A stretch of 64,000 bases of DNA from Streptomyces spiramyceticus (GTDB taxonomy: Bacteria; Actinomycetota; Actinomycetes; Streptomycetales; Streptomycetaceae), in the NCBI RefSeq assembly GCF_028807635.1, contig NZ_JARBAX010000001.1, forward strand, positions 1,997,001 through 2,061,000, in the 5' to 3' direction. The notes under the pieces were generated by a model. The model was not told where the DNA came from. It did no database searches and was given only the letters and a program-made list of their open reading frames with translations. Both the position numbers and the translations under genes were made by a program. Below are positions 12,801 to 24,474 of this stretch, one piece after another. Position 1 is the first letter of the stretch. Each line of letters begins with the position of its first letter.

Positions 12801-15800
12801 GCCCACAGACGCACCAGCACCGACCTCCGCGTCGCGCGCGACAGCAGCCACACCCGCCACCGTCTGCCGCACCAGCACGTCCTGCGGCGACACCACCAAC
12901 CCCGCACGCCGCAGCCGCGACACGACCTGAATGCTCAGGATCGAGTCGCCGCCCAGCTCAAAGAAGTTGTCGGACAGGCCCACACGCTCCACGCCGAGGA
13001 CATCACTCCACACCTCGGCCACCAGCCGCTCGGCCTCATTGCGCGGCGCGACGTAGTCCTTCAGCAGGGCGGCCATGTCCGGCTCGGGCAGTGCACGCCG
13101 GTCGACCTTGCCGTTCGACGTCACCGGCAGGCTGTCGAGCACCACGCACATCGCCGGAACCATGTACTCCGGCAGCGACTCGCCCACGAACTCGCGCAGC
13201 CCAGCCTGGTCCACACCCGTACCCACGACATAGCCGACCAGCCGCTTCACGCCCGGCTGGTCCTCCCGTACGACGACCACCGCCTGCTCGACCGCGGGAT
13301 GACTCGCGAGCGCCGCCTCGACCTCGCCGAGCTCGATACGGAAGCCGCGGACCTTCACCTGGTCGTCGGCGCGTCCGGCGAACTCCAGCACGCCGCCCGG
13401 CAGCCACCGCACCACGTCCCCGGTGCGGTACATCCGCTCCCCGGCGCCCCCGAACGGCGAGGCCACGAACCGCGCCGCCGTCAGGTCCTGGCGCCCCGCG
13501 TATCCCCGCGCGAGCTGCACACCGGTGACGTACAGCTCGCCCGCGACACCCACCGGCACCGGGCGCAGCCACGCGTCCAGCACGTACAGCCGGGTGTTCC
13601 ACACCGGCCGGCCGATCGGCACGGTGGCGGTGTCCGGCTCGGCGTGGAAGGACGTGACGTCGACGGCAGCTTCCGCCGGGCCGTACAGGTTGGACAGCGT
13701 GGCCTGGGGCAGCACCTCCGCGATCTGGTCGCGCAGGGCGCCCTGCAGCATTTCGCCGCCGCTGAAGACGGTCCGCAGCCCGACGCAGTCACGCGTCGCC
13801 GGTTCGGCGACCAGCGCGCGCAGCATGGAGGGGACGAAGTGCACGGTCGTGACGCCGTACTCGCGGATCGTCTCGGCCAGGTACTGCGGGTCGCGGTGCC
13901 CGTCCGGGCGGGGCAGGACGAGCCCGGCGCCCGCGACGAGAGGACCGAAGAACTCCCATACGGCGACGTCGAAGCTCGACGAGGTCTTCTGGAGCACCCG
14001 GTCCTCGGGCGTCAGCGGGTACTCGGACTGCATCCAGAGCAGCCGGTTCGAGATCGCCGCGTGCGAGACGAGCACGCCCTTGGGGCGGCCGGTCGAGCCG
14101 GAGGTGTAGATCATGTACGCCGCGTGGTCGACCCGGGTGTCGATGCGCGGGGCGGACACGGGCTGCGACTCGGTCCCGTTGCCGGCACTGGCCGGGATCA
14201 CCTCGATGTCCGTGTACGTCGCGTACGCCGACTCGTCGGCGGCGATCAGCAGGGCGGCTCCTGAGTCGGTGAGCATGTAGGTGATGCGGTCGGCCGGGTA
14301 CTCCGGGTCGACCGGAACGTACGCGCCGCCCGCCTTGACGACGGCGAGCAGGCTGACGACGAGTTCGACCGAGCGCGGCAGGCTCACGGCCACCACGACG
14401 TCGGGCGCGACACCGCGCTGTTTCAACAGGTGCGCGAACTGATTGGCGCGCTCGTCGAGTTCGCGGTACGTCAGGGACTCGCCCTCGGAGACGACCGCGA
14501 TCCCGTCCGGGGTCCTGGCGGCCTGCTCGGCGAACAGGTCGGGCAGCAGGCGGGGCGGGCAGACCTGGTCGGTGTCGTTCCACTCCTGCGTGATCCGCAT
14601 CTGCTCGTCGTCGGCGAGAAGCGGGATCTGCGCAAGAAGCTCTGCTCTGAGCATCCACTGGAGCAGTTCCCCCAACCGGCCCCCGATGCTCCGCGCGGTG
14701 CTGTCCTCGAACAGCACCGGGTCGTACGACATCCGCAGTGACACTCCGGGGTCGGTGTCTCCCACCAGCCGCCCACCGGTGTACGCGGTGAGGGACAGCG
14801 GGTAGTTGCTGCCGCCCTCGCCGTACGTGTCCTTGACGCTCAGCCCGTGGCGCGTGCCCATCTCGTCGTCGACGGGGTAGTTCTCGAAGACCAGAAGACT
14901 CTCGAACAGGCCGGTGCCGTAGGGGACTTCACTGACCGAGTTGATCCGGGTGAGTGACAGGTACTCGTGCGGGCGGGATTCCCACTGCTCGGACTGGAGG
15001 TTCTGGAGCCACTGCACGACGGGCGTGGACGGGTCGAGACGGGTCCTGACCGGAACCGTGTTGATGAACAGGCCCAGTACCGACTCCGCCTCCGGCAGGT
15101 CCGCCGGGCGGCCCGAGGTCGTCGCGCCGAACACGACGTCGGTCTGCCCCGAGTACGCGGACAGCAGCAGCGCCCACGCACCCTGGATCACCGCGTTCAC
15201 CGTCAGCCGGTGGCGTCGCGCGAACTCGCCCACGTCGGTGGACAGTGACCCCGGAAGGTCCACTTCGAGGTGCCGGGTCGCCCAGCGCTGGTGGTCGTGC
15301 GCGGGCAGGTGGTCGGTGGGGAGGGCGAGCGGGGTGTCGAAGCCGGCGAGTGCGGTACGCCAGTAGTCCAGGCCCGCTTCGGTGTCCTGGGAGGCCAGCC
15401 ATTCCAGGTAGTCGCGGTAGGGGCGGCGTACCTCCGGCCGTCCACCGGCGTACCGGGTGAAGACGTCCTCAAGCAGCTGCGGCGTGCTCCAGCCGTCCAT
15501 GAGGAGGTGGTGGAAGGTCCATACGACCTGTATTCGGCCGCCGCCCAGGTCGGCCAGGGACACGCGCAGGAGAGGCGCGGTGTCGAGCCGTACACCCACG
15601 GTGTCCGCCCGCCGGCGCTCTTCCAGACGCTCGGCGCGCTGCGCGTCGGTGAACGTGGACCAGTCCTCGCACGTCAGCGGAACTTCGACGCGCTGGTGCA
15701 CCAGGGCGACGGGCTCGTCGACCTGCTCCCAGACGATCGAAACGCGCAGGGCGTCCGAGGCGTTGATCGCCTCACGCCAGGCGTCCGCCAGCCGCTCCAT

Positions 15801-18800
15801 GTCGTCCGCGCCTTCCAGCACGAACGACATCTGCTCCACATACGCCCCACCCTCCGGGTCCTCCAGCGAGTGGAACAACATCCCCTGCTGCATCGGCGAC
15901 AGCGGATACACATCCGCGATCTCCTCGCCCCTGCCGACCACACGGTCGACCGTCTCCTGGTCCCAGTCGACCAGCGAGAAGTCGGAGGGACTACGGCCGC
16001 CCACACCAGGCGTCAGGCAGTACGCCACCGCCTCCCGCAGGAGGTCCCGGTACCGCTCGGCGAGCTGCTGGGCTTCCTCGGCGGCGTGCACAGCGGTCGA
16101 GTAGTGCACGTCCACGTGCAGGCGGCCGTCCTGGACGCGGCTGACCACGTCCCAGACGTACGGGCGCTCCTCGGCGGGGCCGTGATCCCCGGCCACGGGC
16201 AGCATTCCGGCGAATACGTCCGGGTAGCCGTCGGCGTCGTAGCGGCCGAGGTAGTTGAAGCTGACCTGCGCGGGATCGGCCAGATCGGCGCCGCCCAGGT
16301 AGCGCAGCGCACCGAAGCCGATGCCCCGGTCCGGAATCCCGCGCAGGACTTCCTTCGTCGAGCGGATCAACCGGCGCCAGCTGCCGCTCGATTCGAGCGC
16401 CACGGGATAGATGGAGGTGAACCAGCCGACCGTCCGGGACACGTCCGCGCCCAGTACGGCCTCTTCGCGGCCGTGCCCCTCGACATCGACCCACACCCGC
16501 TCATGGCCCGACTTCTCCCCCAGAACCCTGCCGAGGACGGCCAGCAGTACGTCGTTCACCTGGGTCCGGAACACGCCCGGGACACGCTGGAGCAGGGCTT
16601 CCGTGTCCTCGCGGGACAGGGCCACGGACACCACGTCGGCGGAGCCCACGGTGTTCAGGTCGGCCTCCACCTCGCACAGCGGCTCGGCGTTCTCGACGAC
16701 CGAGGCCCAGTACGCGGCCTGATCGGCGAATCCGCCCTGCTGCACGTACTCCGCCAGCTTGGCCGTCCACGCCGGAAACGACATCGAGACCGGGTCGAGA
16801 GTCACCTGCCTGCCGGCCCTCAACTGCCGATAAGCGACGGCAAGATCTTCGAGCAAGATCCGCCAGGACACCCCGTCCACCACCATGTGATGGACGGCCA
16901 ACAGCAGCCGCACTCGGCCGCCGGTCCCGGCCTCGGAGATCACACACCGCACCAGCGGCCCGCCCTCCAGACGGAACCCCTCCTGCACCACAGGATCAAA
17001 GTCGCCCGTCACTCGCTCGACGACCACATCACCCGCCACACCGGCAAACTGCGCCCACCCCTCTACGCCCCGCTCGAACCGCACCCACAGACCCTCGTGA
17101 TGCCGAACCACCGCCGACACCGCCGCCGCCAGTGCGTCCACGTCCACATCCGGCGCCATCTCGACACACATCGACATGCCGAAGTGGTCAGGCGCGACCG
17201 GGTGCGTCCGTACGAACCACTCCTGCACCGGCGAAAGGACCACAGGCCCCTCCACCACGCCCACAGACGCACCAGCACCGACCTCCGCGTCGCGCGCGAC
17301 AGCAGCCACACCCGCCACCGTCTGCCGCACCAGCACGTCCTGCGGCGACACCACCAACCCCGCACGCCGCAGCCGCGACACGACCTGAATGCTCAGGATC
17401 GAGTCGCCGCCCAGCTCGAAGAAGTTGTCGTGCACGCCGACCCGGTCCACGCCCAGCGCCGCACCCCAGGCGTCGGCCACCAGCCGCTCGACCCGCGTCC
17501 TCGGCGCCACAAAGCCGCCGTCGCGCTGGGACAGGTCCGGCTCGGGCAGCGCCCGCCGGTCGACCTTGCCGTTCGCGGTCAGCGGCAGAGTGCCCAGCAC
17601 CACGAAGGCCGCCGGAATCATGTAGTCCGGCAGAGACTTGCACACGAACTCGCGCAACCCGGCGTGATCCACACCCGACCCCACGACATAACCCACCAGC
17701 CGCTTCACCCCGGGACGCACCTCGCGCACCGAAACCACTGCCTGCGTGACGTCCGGGTGAGCCGCCAGAGCGGACTCGATCTCCCCGACCTCGATACGGA
17801 AGCCACGGACCTTCACCTGGTTGTCCGCGCGCCCCACGAACTCCAGCTGGCCGTCGGCCAGCCACCGCACCACATCGCCGGTGCGGTACATCCGCTCCCC
17901 GGCGTCACCGAACGGCGAGGCCACGAACCGCTCGGCCGTAAGTCCCGCCCGGTTCACATAGCCACGGGCCACACCGGAACCCGTGACATAGAGCTCGCCC
18001 GCGACCCCCTCCGGGACCGGGCGCAGCCACGCGTCCAGCACGTACACCCTGGCGTTCACGACGGGCTTGCCGATGGGCATGCTCTCGACGTCCGGGTCCG
18101 TCACCGGGTCGCTCGCGGTCACCGTCACGGTCGTCTCGGTCGGCCCGTAGACGTTACGCAGCCGACGGCCGGGCGCCCAGCGGGAGATGAACTCGGCGGT
18201 CATCGCTTCGCCGCCGCTCAACAGGCCTTGGAGGTCGGGGAGTTCCATGTCCGGCATCGTCATCAGGGCGGCCGGCGGAATCTCCAGGTGCGTGATCCGC
18301 TGCTCGTGCAGGACGTGTCCCAGCGCCTCGCCCGCGAGCGGGCCGGGCTCGGGCAGCACCAGGGTGGCACCGGCGTACCAGGAGACCATCACGTCGGCCA
18401 TCGCCACGTCGAAGTTGGGCGACACGCCCTGCAGCATCCGGGAGCCTGCCGTGAGGCCGAGGGCACGCTGGTGCGCGGCGGCCATGCTGACGATGCCCCG
18501 GTGGGAGACCATGACGCCCTTGGGGCGGCCGGTCGATCCGGAGGTGTAGATCACGTACGCACCGGCGTCCAACGACTGGGTGCGGTCGCGCCGTACGGGC
18601 CGTACGGGGTCGTCCGCCCCGGGCTGTGCCGCATCAGCGTCGACCCTCATCAGGGGTACGTCCCCGCCCGGGATGCGCTCCACGGAAGCCGCGTCGGTCA
18701 GGACCAGAGCCATTCCGGCGTCGGCGACCATGAAGTTCAGGCGCTCCGACGGGTACTGCGGGTCCAGCGGCACGTACACGCCGCCCGCCTTCGCCACCGC

Positions 18801-21800
18801 CAGCAGGGATGTCAGCCACTCGACGCCGCGAGGCAGGCAGACCCCCACCACGACGTCCGTGCCGACGCCGTGCAGCGTCAGGCGGTGCGCCAGCTGCTCG
18901 GCTCGCGCGTCCAGTTCGGCGTACGTCAGCGTGACGTCGCCACTGGCCACGGCCGGCATGTCGGGGCGGCGCTCGGCCTGCGCCTCGAACAGCCCCGCCA
19001 TGGTCAGCTCCGGCAGGTCCTCGCCGGTGTCGTTCCACGCCCACAGGACGCGCTCGCGGTCGTCGGCCGTCAGCATCGGGACGGCGGTGAGGGGCCGCTC
19101 GGCGGCTTCGGCCAACTCCGCGAGCACGACGACGAGATGGCTCGCGAGGCGGTCCATCGTGTCCGGGTCGAACAGGTCCGAGTTGTAGTTGATCATTCCG
19201 GCGAGTTCACCGTGGCCCTCTTCGAAGGCCACCAGCAGATCGAACTGGGCCGACTCGACGTCCAGCGGGTACTCGCGCCACTGGAGGCCGCCCCGGTCGC
19301 TGATGCCGCCCGGCATGCTCTGCAGCACCGTCATGGCCTGCACCAGCGGGCTGCGGCTGGGGTCCCGCTCGGTGACGACCGCGTCGACGACCTGGTCGAA
19401 CGGCACCTGGGCGTGCGCGAAGGCGTCCAGCACGGTCTCGCGCACCGAGGCGAGCAGCTCGGCCCCGGTCACGCTCTCGTCGATGCGGGTCCGCAGCGCC
19501 AGCGTATTGACGAAGAAACCGACCTGGCTCTCCAGTTCCAGCCGCCCGCGACCGGAGTCTGCGGTGCCGACCACCACGTCCTTCTGGCCGCTGTAGCGGG
19601 ACAGCACCAGCTGTACGGCGGCCACCAGGCCCATGAACAGCGTCACGCCCTGCGCCTCGCACATCTCCGCGAAACGCGACTGCACGGCTGCCGGGATCTC
19701 GAACCGCCGTGTGCCGCCGGCGGAGGTGCGTACGGCGGGGCGGGGACGGTCGGTGGGCAGTTCGAGAGCCGGGGCTCCGGCCAGCTGGTCGTGCCAGTAC
19801 CCCAGTCCCTCCGAGAGGGCCTGGGGCGTCATCGTCTCCCGCTGCCAGACCGCGTAATCCGCGTACTGGACCGGCAGATCGGCGAGCTTTCTCCCCTCGT
19901 ACAGCTCTCCCAGCTCACCTAGGAGTACGCCCATGGACCAGCCGTCGGTGACGATGTGGTGCATCGACAGGACGAGCAGGTGTTCCTCGTCGGAGACCCG
20001 CAGGAGGAGGGGCCGCATCAGCGGACCGATGCTCAGGTCGAAAGCCTCACCCTGGTGCGCACGCACCGTCCGGGCGACGTCGCCGGACGGGCAGTCGGTC
20101 ACTGGGAGATCCACCGGGGTGGCCGGGTGGATGATCTGTACGCCCTGGCCGTCGACGGTGTCGAAGGTCGTACGCAGCGACTCGTGCCGCGCCACCAGTG
20201 CGTCCAGGGCATCCCGCAGCGCCTGGACCTGCAACGAGCCGCGCAGCCACACGCCGCCACCGGTGTTGTACTCCGTACCGCTCGGGTCGATCTGGGCCGC
20301 GAACCACACGCGCTGCTGGGCGTACGACAGGGGCAGCACCTCGCCCCGGGCCACCGGCACCAGCGGCGCCTCGACGGCCGCACTGCCCAGCTCGGCAGCT
20401 GCGAGACTCTCGACGGTGGGGTGGTCGAAGAGGGTCCGTACCGGGATCTCCAGGCCCGTCCGGCGCAGCCGGGACACCGCCTGAATGGCCAGGATCGAGT
20501 CACCACCCAGGCGGAAGAAGCCGTCGTGCACGCCGATCCGGTCCGCACCCAGAACCTCGGCGAAGACGTCGGCAATGGCCTGCTCCCGCGCAGTACGCGG
20601 AGCGACATACTCCTCCCCCAGAACCGAAAGATCCGGCTCCGGAAGCGCCTTACGATCCACCTTCCCGTTCGCCGTCAACGGAAGAGAATCCAGCACCACA
20701 CACACCGCCGGAACCATGTACTCCGGCAGCCCCGCCGCCACAAACGCCCGCAGCTCCGCCGCGTCCGTATCCGCCTCCGCCACGACGTACGCAACCAGCT
20801 GCTTCACACCGCGCTGGTCCGCCCGTACCACCGCCACCGCCTGCGCGACCGCCGGGTGGCCCGTCAGGACCGCCTCGACCTCGCCCAACTCAATACGGAA
20901 ACCACGCACCTTGACCTGGTTGTCCGCACGGCCGACAAAGTCCAGTACACCGTCCGGAAGCCAGCGCACCACATCGCCGGTGCGATACATCCGCTCCCCG
21001 GCGCCACCGAACGGGCACGCCACAAAACGCCCCGCCGTAAGCCCGGAACGCCCCGCATAGCCATGAGCCAGGCCGATACCCGCGACATAGAGCTCTCCCG
21101 GAGTACCCACGGGAACGGGCCGCAGCCACGCGTCCAGGACCATCACCCCGGTGTCCGGCGCGGGCCCGCCGAGACGTACCGGATTTTCTTCGGCAGGGGA
21201 GCCATTCAGTACGTGCGTGGAAGCGGTAATCGATACTTCCGTCGGCCCATAGGCATTGACCAAACGCACACCGGGTGCTTCCTCAAGTACCTTCTGGCAA
21301 TGCTTCGGTGACAGAGCATCACCGCCCGACATCACCATGCGCAGCCCGGAAAGCAGCCGTACGTCGGCGTCGACGACCTCGTGGAACAGCCCGGCCGTCA
21401 GCCACAGCGCCGTCACACCATGGGTACGCAACAACGCACCCAGCTCCTCCACCGACAGCATCCGCTCCGGCGAAATCGCCAGCGTGCCGCCATTGAGCAG
21501 CGCACTCCACATCTCCAGCGCACCCGCATCGAACGACAGCGTGCTCAACTGCGAGACCACATCGGCAGAGGTGAGAGCGAAGCTGGGGTCGCGCGCCACG
21601 CGCAGGAAGCCCTCGTGCGGCAGCACCGTCCCCTTCGGACGGCCCGTCGAACCCGAGGTGTAGAAGATGTACGCCGCGCTCTGCGGCAGCAGCGGCACCT
21701 CCAGCGCGGGGGCGGACTCCGGCCGGCCGGACATCTCCTCGGACGCCTCGTCCACGAGCAGCACATGGGTGTCGGGCAGCGCCGAAACGGTCGAAGCCTC

Positions 21801-22748
21801 AGCCAGCACCACGGCCAGGCCCGAGTCGGCGACCATGAATTCCAGCCGTTCTGCCGGGTACGCGGGGTCCAGCGGTACCGCCACGCCACCCGACTTCAGG
21901 ACCGCCAGCAGCGCAACGATCGGCTCAACACCGCGCGGCAGGCACACCCCCACAGGGACGCCGAGACCGACGCCACGGTCTCGCAGCACATGGGCCAGCC
22001 GGTTCGCCCGTACGTCCAACTCCCCGTACGTGAGGCTCTCTTCGCCGCAGACCAGAGCCACCGCCTCCGGTGCCCGCGCCACCTGCTCGGCAAATACCCC
22101 CGGCAGCGTCACACCACCGAAGCCGCGCTCGGCAAAAGCCCACTCGTCCAGAATCAGGGCTCGCTCGGCGTCGGACAGGGACGGCAAACCGGCCAACGGC
22201 AGTTCCACATCGGCCGCCACCGCCTCCGCCAGCCGGCCCATCTCCGCCGTCAGCGCTTCGTCGAACTCGTCAGCAAAAGCAGTAAGCCGCGCAGTACGCC
22301 GCGCTCCGTCAACCGCCGCAAAGGAAATCTCCCCGTCGAACAGCGCCGCGTCCGCAGGCACCCCCGCCAGCTCCCGCAGCGCCTCAACGGTCAGCGCCTC
22401 CCGAGCCCCGGAGGCGGCCATCTGCTCCTCAAGTCCCCGCAGCCACGCGCCCACCGGCTCGCCGGGAAGCAGCAGCGCCCGCACCGGACGCCGCGCCCCA
22501 TCGCCACCGGTCACGCCGACCAGCACATCGCGCCGCCCGCGCGCGTGCGAAAGCGCCAGCGACCACACCCCGGTGACCGCGGCCTCGAACGAAACCCGCG
22601 CCCGCTCCGCAACCTCGGCAAACGCCGGCACATCGCAACTCAGCTCGCGCCCGGCCCCCCGGCCCGACGGCGCCGTCCCCTCGCTCTCGTACCCGGACAG
22701 GATCTCTTCCCAGTACGCCACGACAGCAGCCTCATACATCCCAGACAC
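3894..22748 (-). CDS. Five-module non-ribosomal peptide synthetase ending in an epimerisation domain
   Basis: 6,284 residues. Domain order read from the translation: truncated C (1-200)-A1-T1 (Ser about 751); C2 (HHIVTDG, about 929)-A2-T2 (about 1782)-E (HHMVVDG, about 1952); C3 (HHLLMDG, about 2412)-A3-T3 (about 3268)-E (about 3438); C4 (about 3896)-A4-T4 (about 4754); C5 (HHIITDG, about 4946)-A5-T5 (about 5802)-E (about 5982) and stop. C3 and C4, which follow epimerases, share [12 protein letters not shown] (DCL-like). C2 and C5, which follow plain T domains, carry [10 protein letters not shown] or [10 protein letters not shown] (LCL-like), so stereochemistry is coherent: residues 2, 3 and 5 would be D. 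Pocket codes read by eye: A1 DALWMGAIT, A2 DVAELGVVT, A3 DVWHFGLVD (close to serine), A4 DVFSVAIVY, A5 DALWMGAIF. There is no thioesterase or reductase domain. The GTG start has GGGGGAG 8 bases upstream. It probably makes a peptide released by the neighbouring PBP-fold hydrolase. Confidence 0.97.
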   Translation of the reverse strand: MSGMYEAAVVAYWEEILSGYESEGTAPSGRGAGRELSCDVPAFAEVAERARVSFEAAVTGVWSLALSHARGRRDVLVGVTGGDGARRPVRALLLPGEPVGAWLRGLEEQMAASGAREALTVEALRELAGVPADAALFDGEISFAAVDGARRTARLTAFADEFDEALTAEMGRLAEAVAADVELPLAGLPSLSDAERALILDEWAFAERGFGGVTLPGVFAEQVARAPEAVALVCGEESLTYGELDVRANRLAHVLRDRGVGLGVPVGVCLPRGVEPIVALLAVLKSGGVAVPLDPAYPAERLEFMVADSGLAVVLAEASTVSALPDTHVLLVDEASEEMSGRPESAPALEVPLLPQSAAYIFYTSGSTGRPKGTVLPHEGFLRVARDPSFALTSADVVSQLSTLSFDAGALEMWSALLNGGTLAISPERMLSVEELGALLRTHGVTALWLTAGLFHEVVDADVRLLSGLRMVMSGGDALSPKHCQKVLEEAPGVRLVNAYGPTEVSITASTHVLNGSPAEENPVRLGGPAPDTGVMVLDAWLRPVPVGTPGELYVAGIGLAHGYAGRSGLTAGRFVACPFGGAGERMYRTGDVVRWLPDGVLDFVGRADNQVKVRGFRIELGEVEAVLTGHPAVAQAVAVVRADQRGVKQLVAYVVAEADTDAAELRAFVAAGLPEYMVPAVCVVLDSLPLTANGKVDRKALPEPDLSVLGEEYVAPRTAREQAIADVFAEVLGADRIGVHDGFFRLGGDSILAIQAVSRLRRTGLEIPVRTLFDHPTVESLAAAELGSAAVEAPLVPVARGEVLPLSYAQQRVWFAAQIDPSGTEYNTGGGVWLRGSLQVQALRDALDALVARHESLRTTFDTVDGQGVQIIHPATPVDLPVTDCPSGDVARTVRAHQGEAFDLSIGPLMRPLLLRVSDEEHLLVLSMHHIVTDGWSMGVLLGELGELYEGRKLADLPVQYADYAVWQRETMTPQALSEGLGYWHDQLAGAPALELPTDRPRPAVRTSAGGTRRFEIPAAVQSRFAEMCEAQGVTLFMGLVAAVQLVLSRYSGQKDVVVGTADSGRGRLELESQVGFFVNTLALRTRIDESVTGAELLASVRETVLDAFAHAQVPFDQVVDAVVTERDPSRSPLVQAMTVLQSMPGGISDRGGLQWREYPLDVESAQFDLLVAFEEGHGELAGMINYNSDLFDPDTMDRLASHLVVVLAELAEAAERPLTAVPMLTADDRERVLWAWNDTGEDLPELTMAGLFEAQAERRPDMPAVASGDVTLTYAELDARAEQLAHRLTLHGVGTDVVVGVCLPRGVEWLTSLLAVAKAGGVYVPLDPQYPSERLNFMVADAGMALVLTDAASVERIPGGDVPLMRVDADAAQPGADDPVRPVRRDRTQSLDAGAYVIYTSGSTGRPKGVMVSHRGIVSMAAAHQRALGLTAGSRMLQGVSPNFDVAMADVMVSWYAGATLVLPEPGPLAGEALGHVLHEQRITHLEIPPAALMTMPDMELPDLQGLLSGGEAMTAEFISRWAPGRRLRNVYGPTETTVTVTASDPVTDPDVESMPIGKPVVNARVYVLDAWLRPVPEGVAGELYVTGSGVARGYVNRAGLTAERFVASPFGDAGERMYRTGDVVRWLADGQLEFVGRADNQVKVRGFRIEVGEIESALAAHPDVTQAVVSVREVRPGVKRLVGYVVGSGVDHAGLREFVCKSLPDYMIPAAFVVLGTLPLTANGKVDRRALPEPDLSQRDGGFVAPRTRVERLVADAWGAALGVDRVGVHDNFFELGGDSILSIQVVSRLRRAGLVVSPQDVLVRQTVAGVAAVARDAEVGAGASVGVVEGPVVLSPVQEWFVRTHPVAPDHFGMSMCVEMAPDVDVDALAAAVSAVVRHHEGLWVRFERGVEGWAQFAGVAGDVVVERVTGDFDPVVQEGFRLEGGPLVRCVISEAGTGGRVRLLLAVHHMVVDGVSWRILLEDLAVAYRQLRAGRQVTLDPVSMSFPAWTAKLAEYVQQGGFADQAAYWASVVENAEPLCEVEADLNTVGSADVVSVALSREDTEALLQRVPGVFRTQVNDVLLAVLGRVLGEKSGHERVWVDVEGHGREEAVLGADVSRTVGWFTSIYPVALESSGSWRRLIRSTKEVLRGIPDRGIGFGALRYLGGADLADPAQVSFNYLGRYDADGYPDVFAGMLPVAGDHGPAEERPYVWDVVSRVQDGRLHVDVHYSTAVHAAEEAQQLAERYRDLLREAVAYCLTPGVGGRSPSDFSLVDWDQETVDRVVGRGEEIADVYPLSPMQQGMLFHSLEDPEGGAYVEQMSFVLEGADDMERLADAWREAINASDALRVSIVWEQVDEPVALVHQRVEVPLTCEDWSTFTDAQRAERLEERRRADTVGVRLDTAPLLRVSLADLGGGRIQVVWTFHHLLMDGWSTPQLLEDVFTRYAGGRPEVRRPYRDYLEWLASQDTEAGLDYWRTALAGFDTPLALPTDHLPAHDHQRWATRHLEVDLPGSLSTDVGEFARRHRLTVNAVIQGAWALLLSAYSGQTDVVFGATTSGRPADLPEAESVLGLFINTVPVRTRLDPSTPVVQWLQNLQSEQWESRPHEYLSLTRINSVSEVPYGTGLFESLLVFENYPVDDEMGTRHGLSVKDTYGEGGSNYPLSLTAYTGGRLVGDTDPGVSLRMSYDPVLFEDSTARSIGGRLGELLQWMLRAELLAQIPLLADDEQMRITQEWNDTDQVCPPRLLPDLFAEQAARTPDGIAVVSEGESLTYRELDERANQFAHLLKQRGVAPDVVVAVSLPRSVELVVSLLAVVKAGGAYVPVDPEYPADRITYMLTDSGAALLIAADESAYATYTDIEVIPASAGNGTESQPVSAPRIDTRVDHAAYMIYTSGSTGRPKGVLVSHAAISNRLLWMQSEYPLTPEDRVLQKTSSSFDVAVWEFFGPLVAGAGLVLPRPDGHRDPQYLAETIREYGVTTVHFVPSMLRALVAEPATRDCVGLRTVFSGGEMLQGALRDQIAEVLPQATLSNLYGPAEAAVDVTSFHAEPDTATVPIGRPVWNTRLYVLDAWLRPVPVGVAGELYVTGVQLARGYAGRQDLTAARFVASPFGGAGERMYRTGDVVRWLPGGVLEFAGRADDQVKVRGFRIELGEVEAALASHPAVEQAVVVVREDQPGVKRLVGYVVGTGVDQAGLREFVGESLPEYMVPAMCVVLDSLPVTSNGKVDRRALPEPDMAALLKDYVAPRNEAERLVAEVWSDVLGVERVGLSDNFFELGGDSILSIQVVSRLRRAGLVVSPQDVLVRQTVAGVAAVARDAEVGAGASVGVVEGPVVLSPVQEWFVRTHPVAPDHFGMSMCVEMAPDVDVDVLAAAVSAVVRHHEGLWVRFERGAEGWAQFAGVAGDVVVERVTGDFDPVVQEGFRLEGGPLVRCVISEAGTGGRVRLLLAVHHMVVDGVSWRILLEDLAVAYRQLRAGRQVTLDPVSMSFPAWTAKLAEYVQQGGFADQAAYWASVVENAEPLCEVGAGQNTVGSADLVSVVLPREDTEALLQQVPGVFRTQVNDVLLAVLGRVLGEWSGRDRVWVDVEGHGREEAVLDADVSRTVGWFTSIYPVVVESGGSDWGELIRATKEVLRGIPDRGIGFGALRYLGGADLADPAQVSFNYLGRYDADGAPDVFAGMLPVENDRSPEEDRPHVLDVLSRVVDGRLEIQWQYSKELHDTEEVRGLAERYRDALREAVAYCLTPGVGGRTPSDFPLVDWDRATVDRVVGTGEGIADVYPLSPMQQGMLFHSLEDPGAYVEQMSFVLEGADDTERLAKAWREAINASDALSVSVVWEQVDEPVALVHQRVDVPVSREDWTALTDAQRAERLEARRHEDRAGIRLDTAPLLRLSLAGLGGGRIQVVWTFHHLLMDGWSTPRLLEDVFTRYAGGAPEIRRPYRDYLEWLASRDNEAGLAYWRSALAGFDTPVALPTTPSATRQTWAPQDIEVPLDPEVSARIGEFARRNRLTVNAVIQGAWALLLSAYSGQTDVVFGATTSGRPADLPEAEAVLGLFINTVPVRSRLRPSAPVVQWLQQLQSEQWESRPHEYLSLTQINQVTEVPSGTALFESLLVFENYPVDDDLAARHGLSITDTQGALATNYPLTLSAYTGRQLVALGGTAADIALRLTYSPELFTRTTIERLGAYLATTLAAMADAPERPLSQLPRLSESELAQVTGEWSEGVAAPAGVSVTELFAARVAEQPDALAVVCGEEALSYAELGARVDSLARVLTASGVGVESRVGVCLPRSVDLVVAVLAVLKAGGAYVPLDPEYPSDRLEFMVADSGIEVVLTHGSLSGRVPYADGVRQLLLDEMPVQADAPAGPSFPQPSPEAAAYVIYTSGSTGRPKGVVVSRGAMASLVQWAVSLGEEKFSRVWFSTSLNFDVSVFELFGALAAGGTLDIARDVLELAERTQGWSGSLISAVPSALGAVLAEDGLGVSAGHVVLAGEAFPTALYDRIGEVMPDAVVANIYGPTEATVYATGWFSDQEQPPAAGSVPIGRPVAGKALRVLDAWLRPVPAGVWGELYIGGQGVARGYHNRPGLTSERFVADPFTPGQRLYRSGDVVRWRPDGVLEYAGRSDDQVKIRGFRIELAEIEAALTRCAGVAQAAVVAREDQPGVKRLAAYIVPAAGASPAVDAVRSEIAEVLPEYMVPATMTVLDALPLNANGKLDRRVLPAPDLSGLSETYVAPRTPQEQMIADAFGAVLGLERIGVHDNFFQLGGDSIVSIQIVSRLRRAGLEVSVREIFDHPTVAGLSPRVVGGGGSSGDSGDSGDSGGSVEGIPLAPREAAMPLSSAQRRMWFAAEHAPESTEYNSGRVVWLRGALRTDALRSALDALVARHESLRTTFDTVDGQGVQVIHPPALVDLPVVDCDPAGLDDAVHTLLMDVYDLRTGPLLRPTLLRVAPDAHVLVLAMHHIITDGWSLGVIQRELSALYEGEALAGLPVQYADYAAWQRDRLTPEVLESGLGYWREQLAGAPVLELPTDRPRPAERTTAGASEHVVIPADVLERLADMCRAQGATLFMGLTAAVQLLLSRYSGQSDVVVATVTSGREREELEDVVGFFVNTLALRTRIDEASTGAELLGAVRGTVLDAFAHADVPFDRVVDAVVTERDPSRSPLVQAAVSYENLSGAPETARAGLRWQDYAMRSTTAQFDLTMDFGEVEGEMRGYIVYNTDLFDASTIRRMAGHLLIVLEALADGAERPLSQMPRLSAPERDRVLGEWAEGDAGPAGAVLTEVFAEQVARAPESVALACGDDRLTYAGLDVRANRLAHTLRDHGVGPEVRVGVCLPRGVEPIVVLLAVFKAGGVYVPLDPEYPAERLSFMAADSGIELLLTTASAVDAVPDAGVPVVLIEDLASEADATSGRQDPPAVSLVPQNAAYVFYTSGSTGRPKGIVVPHAGVLRVARDARLAFTSDDVISQTATLSFDASALEIWSAFANGATLAVSTARVLSVEEMGALVRAHGVTVLWVTTGLFHEVVDADVRMLSGLRMVMTGGDVLSPRHFQKVVEQAPDVQLVAAYGPTETSIFATVHLVEGDTVGPTMPIGRPIGRTRAYVLDSWLRPVPVGVAGELYLAGEGVTRGYAGHPGLTASRYVACPFTGERMYRSGDVVRWLPDGQLDFVGRADNQVKIRGFRIELGEIEIALASHPDVAQAVVAVREIRPGVKRLVAYAAGTGVDQAGLREYVRASLPDYMMPTAFVVLDALPLNANGKVDRKALPEPDMEAATGQEYAAPGTQRERALAEVWAEVLGLEQVGVHDNFFELGGDSILSIQVVSRAREAGLRISPKNLFKAPTIAGLAELVTEEESETEVQQPVTGDVPLTPIQRWFFDSFTAPENLIMATFVELGFADVDRTALEAAVAALLRRHDALRMRYVPEEGGWRQYVRGEESLDVLTWHDLSGATDREAVVARAVAEAQTGLSPVDGPMIKVVLFESDDRAPQLFVAIHHLVVDGVSWRILLSDLATAYEQARRGRAVDLGAKTTSFQSWSRALAAHTEAGALDEEIAYWNEVASGAPAEGSALPVDLDGANLDRFRAVASAELDEAATKLLLQEVPGRYRTQINDVLLSALGRTLTDWSGQPEVLVNLEGHGREEIIDGVDVSRTVGWFTTQFPVRLAAPTTWEWRPQINTVKRQLRAVPQRGIGYGLLRYVKGAIAEGPEPQVSFNYLGQYDAADSTQGFYGPPVPYTAPAAPATEERHHLLDIVAIVSSGRLVVQFMYATDTYRPETVTALAEDFVSALSEIIDGS
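8320..8360 (-). repeat. 9-bp tandem repeat in the module 4 to 5 linker
   Basis: The unit CTGTCTCCG is repeated three to four times and encodes a Gly-Ser-Asp linker ([12 protein letters not shown]) between carrier domain 4 and condensation domain 5. It looks like a slippage-prone flexible linker and is not known to have another role. Confidence 0.75.
12215..12965 (-). repeat. Near-identical copy of carrier/epimerase DNA (module 3)
   Basis: This stretch of T3-E3 coding DNA is nearly identical to 16673-17423 (T2-E2), at a constant offset of 4,458 bp. I checked the offset at three points: 11955 versus 16413, 12241 versus 16699, and the GCGAAAGG near 12780 versus 17238. The lack of indels suggests recent duplication or gene conversion. 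Confidence 0.8.
16673..17423 (-). repeat. Near-identical copy of carrier/epimerase DNA (module 2)
   Basis: Partner of 12215-12965 in the same NRPS gene, collinear at 4,458 bp (1,486 codons, one module period). The flanking adenylation regions are clearly more divergent, so homogenisation appears restricted to the carrier and epimerase part. Exact ends were estimated by eye. Confidence 0.8.
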
Positions 22749-22826
22749 CTAATTCACTCCCCCATACTGAGAATTCGAACCCATCAAGATCACCGAGAGG
22801 ACGGAAAGAGAACCCGCCGAAATGCA

Positions 22827-24230
22827 TCAGCCCAGCAGGCCGATACCCTCCCTCACCTGCAAACGCCCCCCACTCAAATACATACCGCCGACCCGGCCCG
22901 ACCCGGAATCGCGGACGAAGCAGTAAAGGTCCTTGGATTCGTCACTGCCATATCCGCCTTCCGGTGCGGAAAGGCTCTTCAAGCGGAAGGCGAGGTCGGA
23001 ATAGAGTTCCAGACGAACCGGAACCAATTGGGCCCGTTCCATCAGCACACCTGCATCGGCCGCCCAGCGCACGGTGACGGTGTCCGGACCCGCGCGATAC
23101 ACCCCGCACACCTCGTCGGCGGCAATCCGCAGCTCTTCCCCCGAAAGCGGCTTTCCCAGGTCCGGCTCCTGATTGCGGCCCACGTCCCAGCCGAGCGAGG
23201 AAAGTTCCTCGAAGAACTGGTTTCCCATCTGGCGGCCCGAGGTGGCGTTCGTCATCAGCACCATGGCAATGCCGCGCTCGGGGTCCATGCGCATCGCGCA
23301 CGTCGCGCCACCCGTGTTGCCCTCGTGCCCCAGCCACATCCGGCCGGCGCCGTCCGCATAGGCGGCAAGCCCGAGTCCCCAGCCGTCGGCCAGGCCGAAG
23401 GCGTGCGAGCCCTTCACCGGGCGGCGCATCTCCTCCAGCTGCTCCCGCTCCAGTACGCCGTGCCCGCCCGTCCCCACATGCAGCGCCGCGATGCGCAGCA
23501 GATCGGACGCGCTGGTCATCAGCGCCCCCGCCGGAACCAGCGCACGCGGCAGCCCCGGCTCTTCGACGACATGCACGGTGGCCGTCGGCAGGTGCACCGC
23601 GTGCTGGCCGGCGACCGCGAGGCCGGGCGCGGCACTGCCGAGGAATCCCGGCTCGACCCCGAGCGGATTCAGTACGAACGAGCGCGCCGCTTCCCACCAC
23701 GTCATGAGGGTGACGGCCTCCAGCACCCGGCCCGCAAGGACGTAACCCAGGTTTGAGTACGAGAAGACCTGGCCGGGCTCGCACAGCGGCCGGGCGCCCG
23801 CCGACGCGGCCACGCACTCACGCAGGGGCAGGTCACCCTCGACGTCGGGCATGTCGGGCAGACCGGCGGTGTGGCTCAGCAGGCCGCGCACCGTCGCCGT
23901 GTACAGCGGGCTCGACGGCGTGCCCGCCAGCTCCGGCAGCAACGGGCCGACGGGCGCGTCGAGGTCCACGTCACCGTCGCTGACGAGCTGCATCAGCAGC
24001 GTCGCGGTGACGAACTTCGTCACGGAACCGAGCGGGAAGAGCGTGGACGGTCCGACCCGCGTCCCCGACCCGTGGACCTCTTCGCCGTGCGTGTACGACG
24101 TCACCTCGCCCCGGTCGTACACAGCGAACTGCACCCCGGGAATCAGGTATTCGCGCGCGAGCTTCTGCAACAGACCGGCCACATCACCCGGTGCGGGCAG
24201 TTCTCCGTGAAAGGAAACGGATTCCGTCAT
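22827..24230 (-). CDS. Beta-lactamase/PBP-fold serine hydrolase, likely stand-alone peptide cyclase (PBP-type thioesterase)
   Basis: 467 residues from the ATG at 24230; an in-frame GTG at 24239 is the alternative. The class C beta-lactamase/DD-peptidase motifs are all present: SVTK (Ser69, Lys72), YSN (Tyr158) and HEG (His302). No signal peptide is obvious, which points to a cytoplasmic enzyme and not a secreted beta-lactamase. It lies immediately upstream of, and in the same direction as, a TE-less NRPS that ends in an epimerase. Members of this family such as SurE act as trans-acting thioesterases that release and macrocyclise NRPS peptides carrying a C-terminal D-residue. That role here is inference from family, context and length. 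The alternative is a resistance esterase or peptidase. The gap to the NRPS start is only 78 bp, so they are probably cotranscribed from the promoter near 24306. Confidence 0.85.
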   Translation of the reverse strand: MTESVSFHGELPAPGDVAGLLQKLAREYLIPGVQFAVYDRGEVTSYTHGEEVHGSGTRVGPSTLFPLGSVTKFVTATLLMQLVSDGDVDLDAPVGPLLPELAGTPSSPLYTATVRGLLSHTAGLPDMPDVEGDLPLRECVAASAGARPLCEPGQVFSYSNLGYVLAGRVLEAVTLMTWWEAARSFVLNPLGVEPGFLGSAAPGLAVAGQHAVHLPTATVHVVEEPGLPRALVPAGALMTSASDLLRIAALHVGTGGHGVLEREQLEEMRRPVKGSHAFGLADGWGLGLAAYADGAGRMWLGHEGNTGGATCAMRMDPERGIAMVLMTNATSGRQMGNQFFEELSSLGWDVGRNQEPDLGKPLSGEELRIAADEVCGVYRAGPDTVTVRWAADAGVLMERAQLVPVRLELYSDLAFRLKSLSAPEGGYGSDESKDLYCFVRDSGSGRVGGMYLSGGRLQVREGIGLLG

Positions 24231-24474
24231 CAAGTCCACCCAAGTCTATGAACCCGCCCGATCCAATACGGCCACTGAACCGACGACCAGGACGATCGAA
24301 CTGCAAGGCTATCCAGCACCCGTTGACACCCACAACGAACTAAAGCCCCAGATTAAATCGCCTGGTGAACGAAGGTATAGCCAGCCATACCTTGAATGCG
24401 GCACACAGGGGGTTCGCCGTACGCCGATGCTTCCCATACTGTGGTTCCGCTAACGACGGGAAGGGGCAAGAAGA
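24231..24474. promoter_or_regulatory. Divergent promoter region between the PBP-fold hydrolase and the ABC exporter
   Basis: On the minus strand TTGTGG (24330-24335) and TAGCCT (24306-24311) are 18 bp apart, within about 85 bp that are duplicated in front of the second NRPS (3790-3875). The plus-strand half should drive the ABC exporter operon, whose ATG at 24475 follows a GGGAAGGGG stretch. No open reading frame of interest is seen here. Confidence 0.5.
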
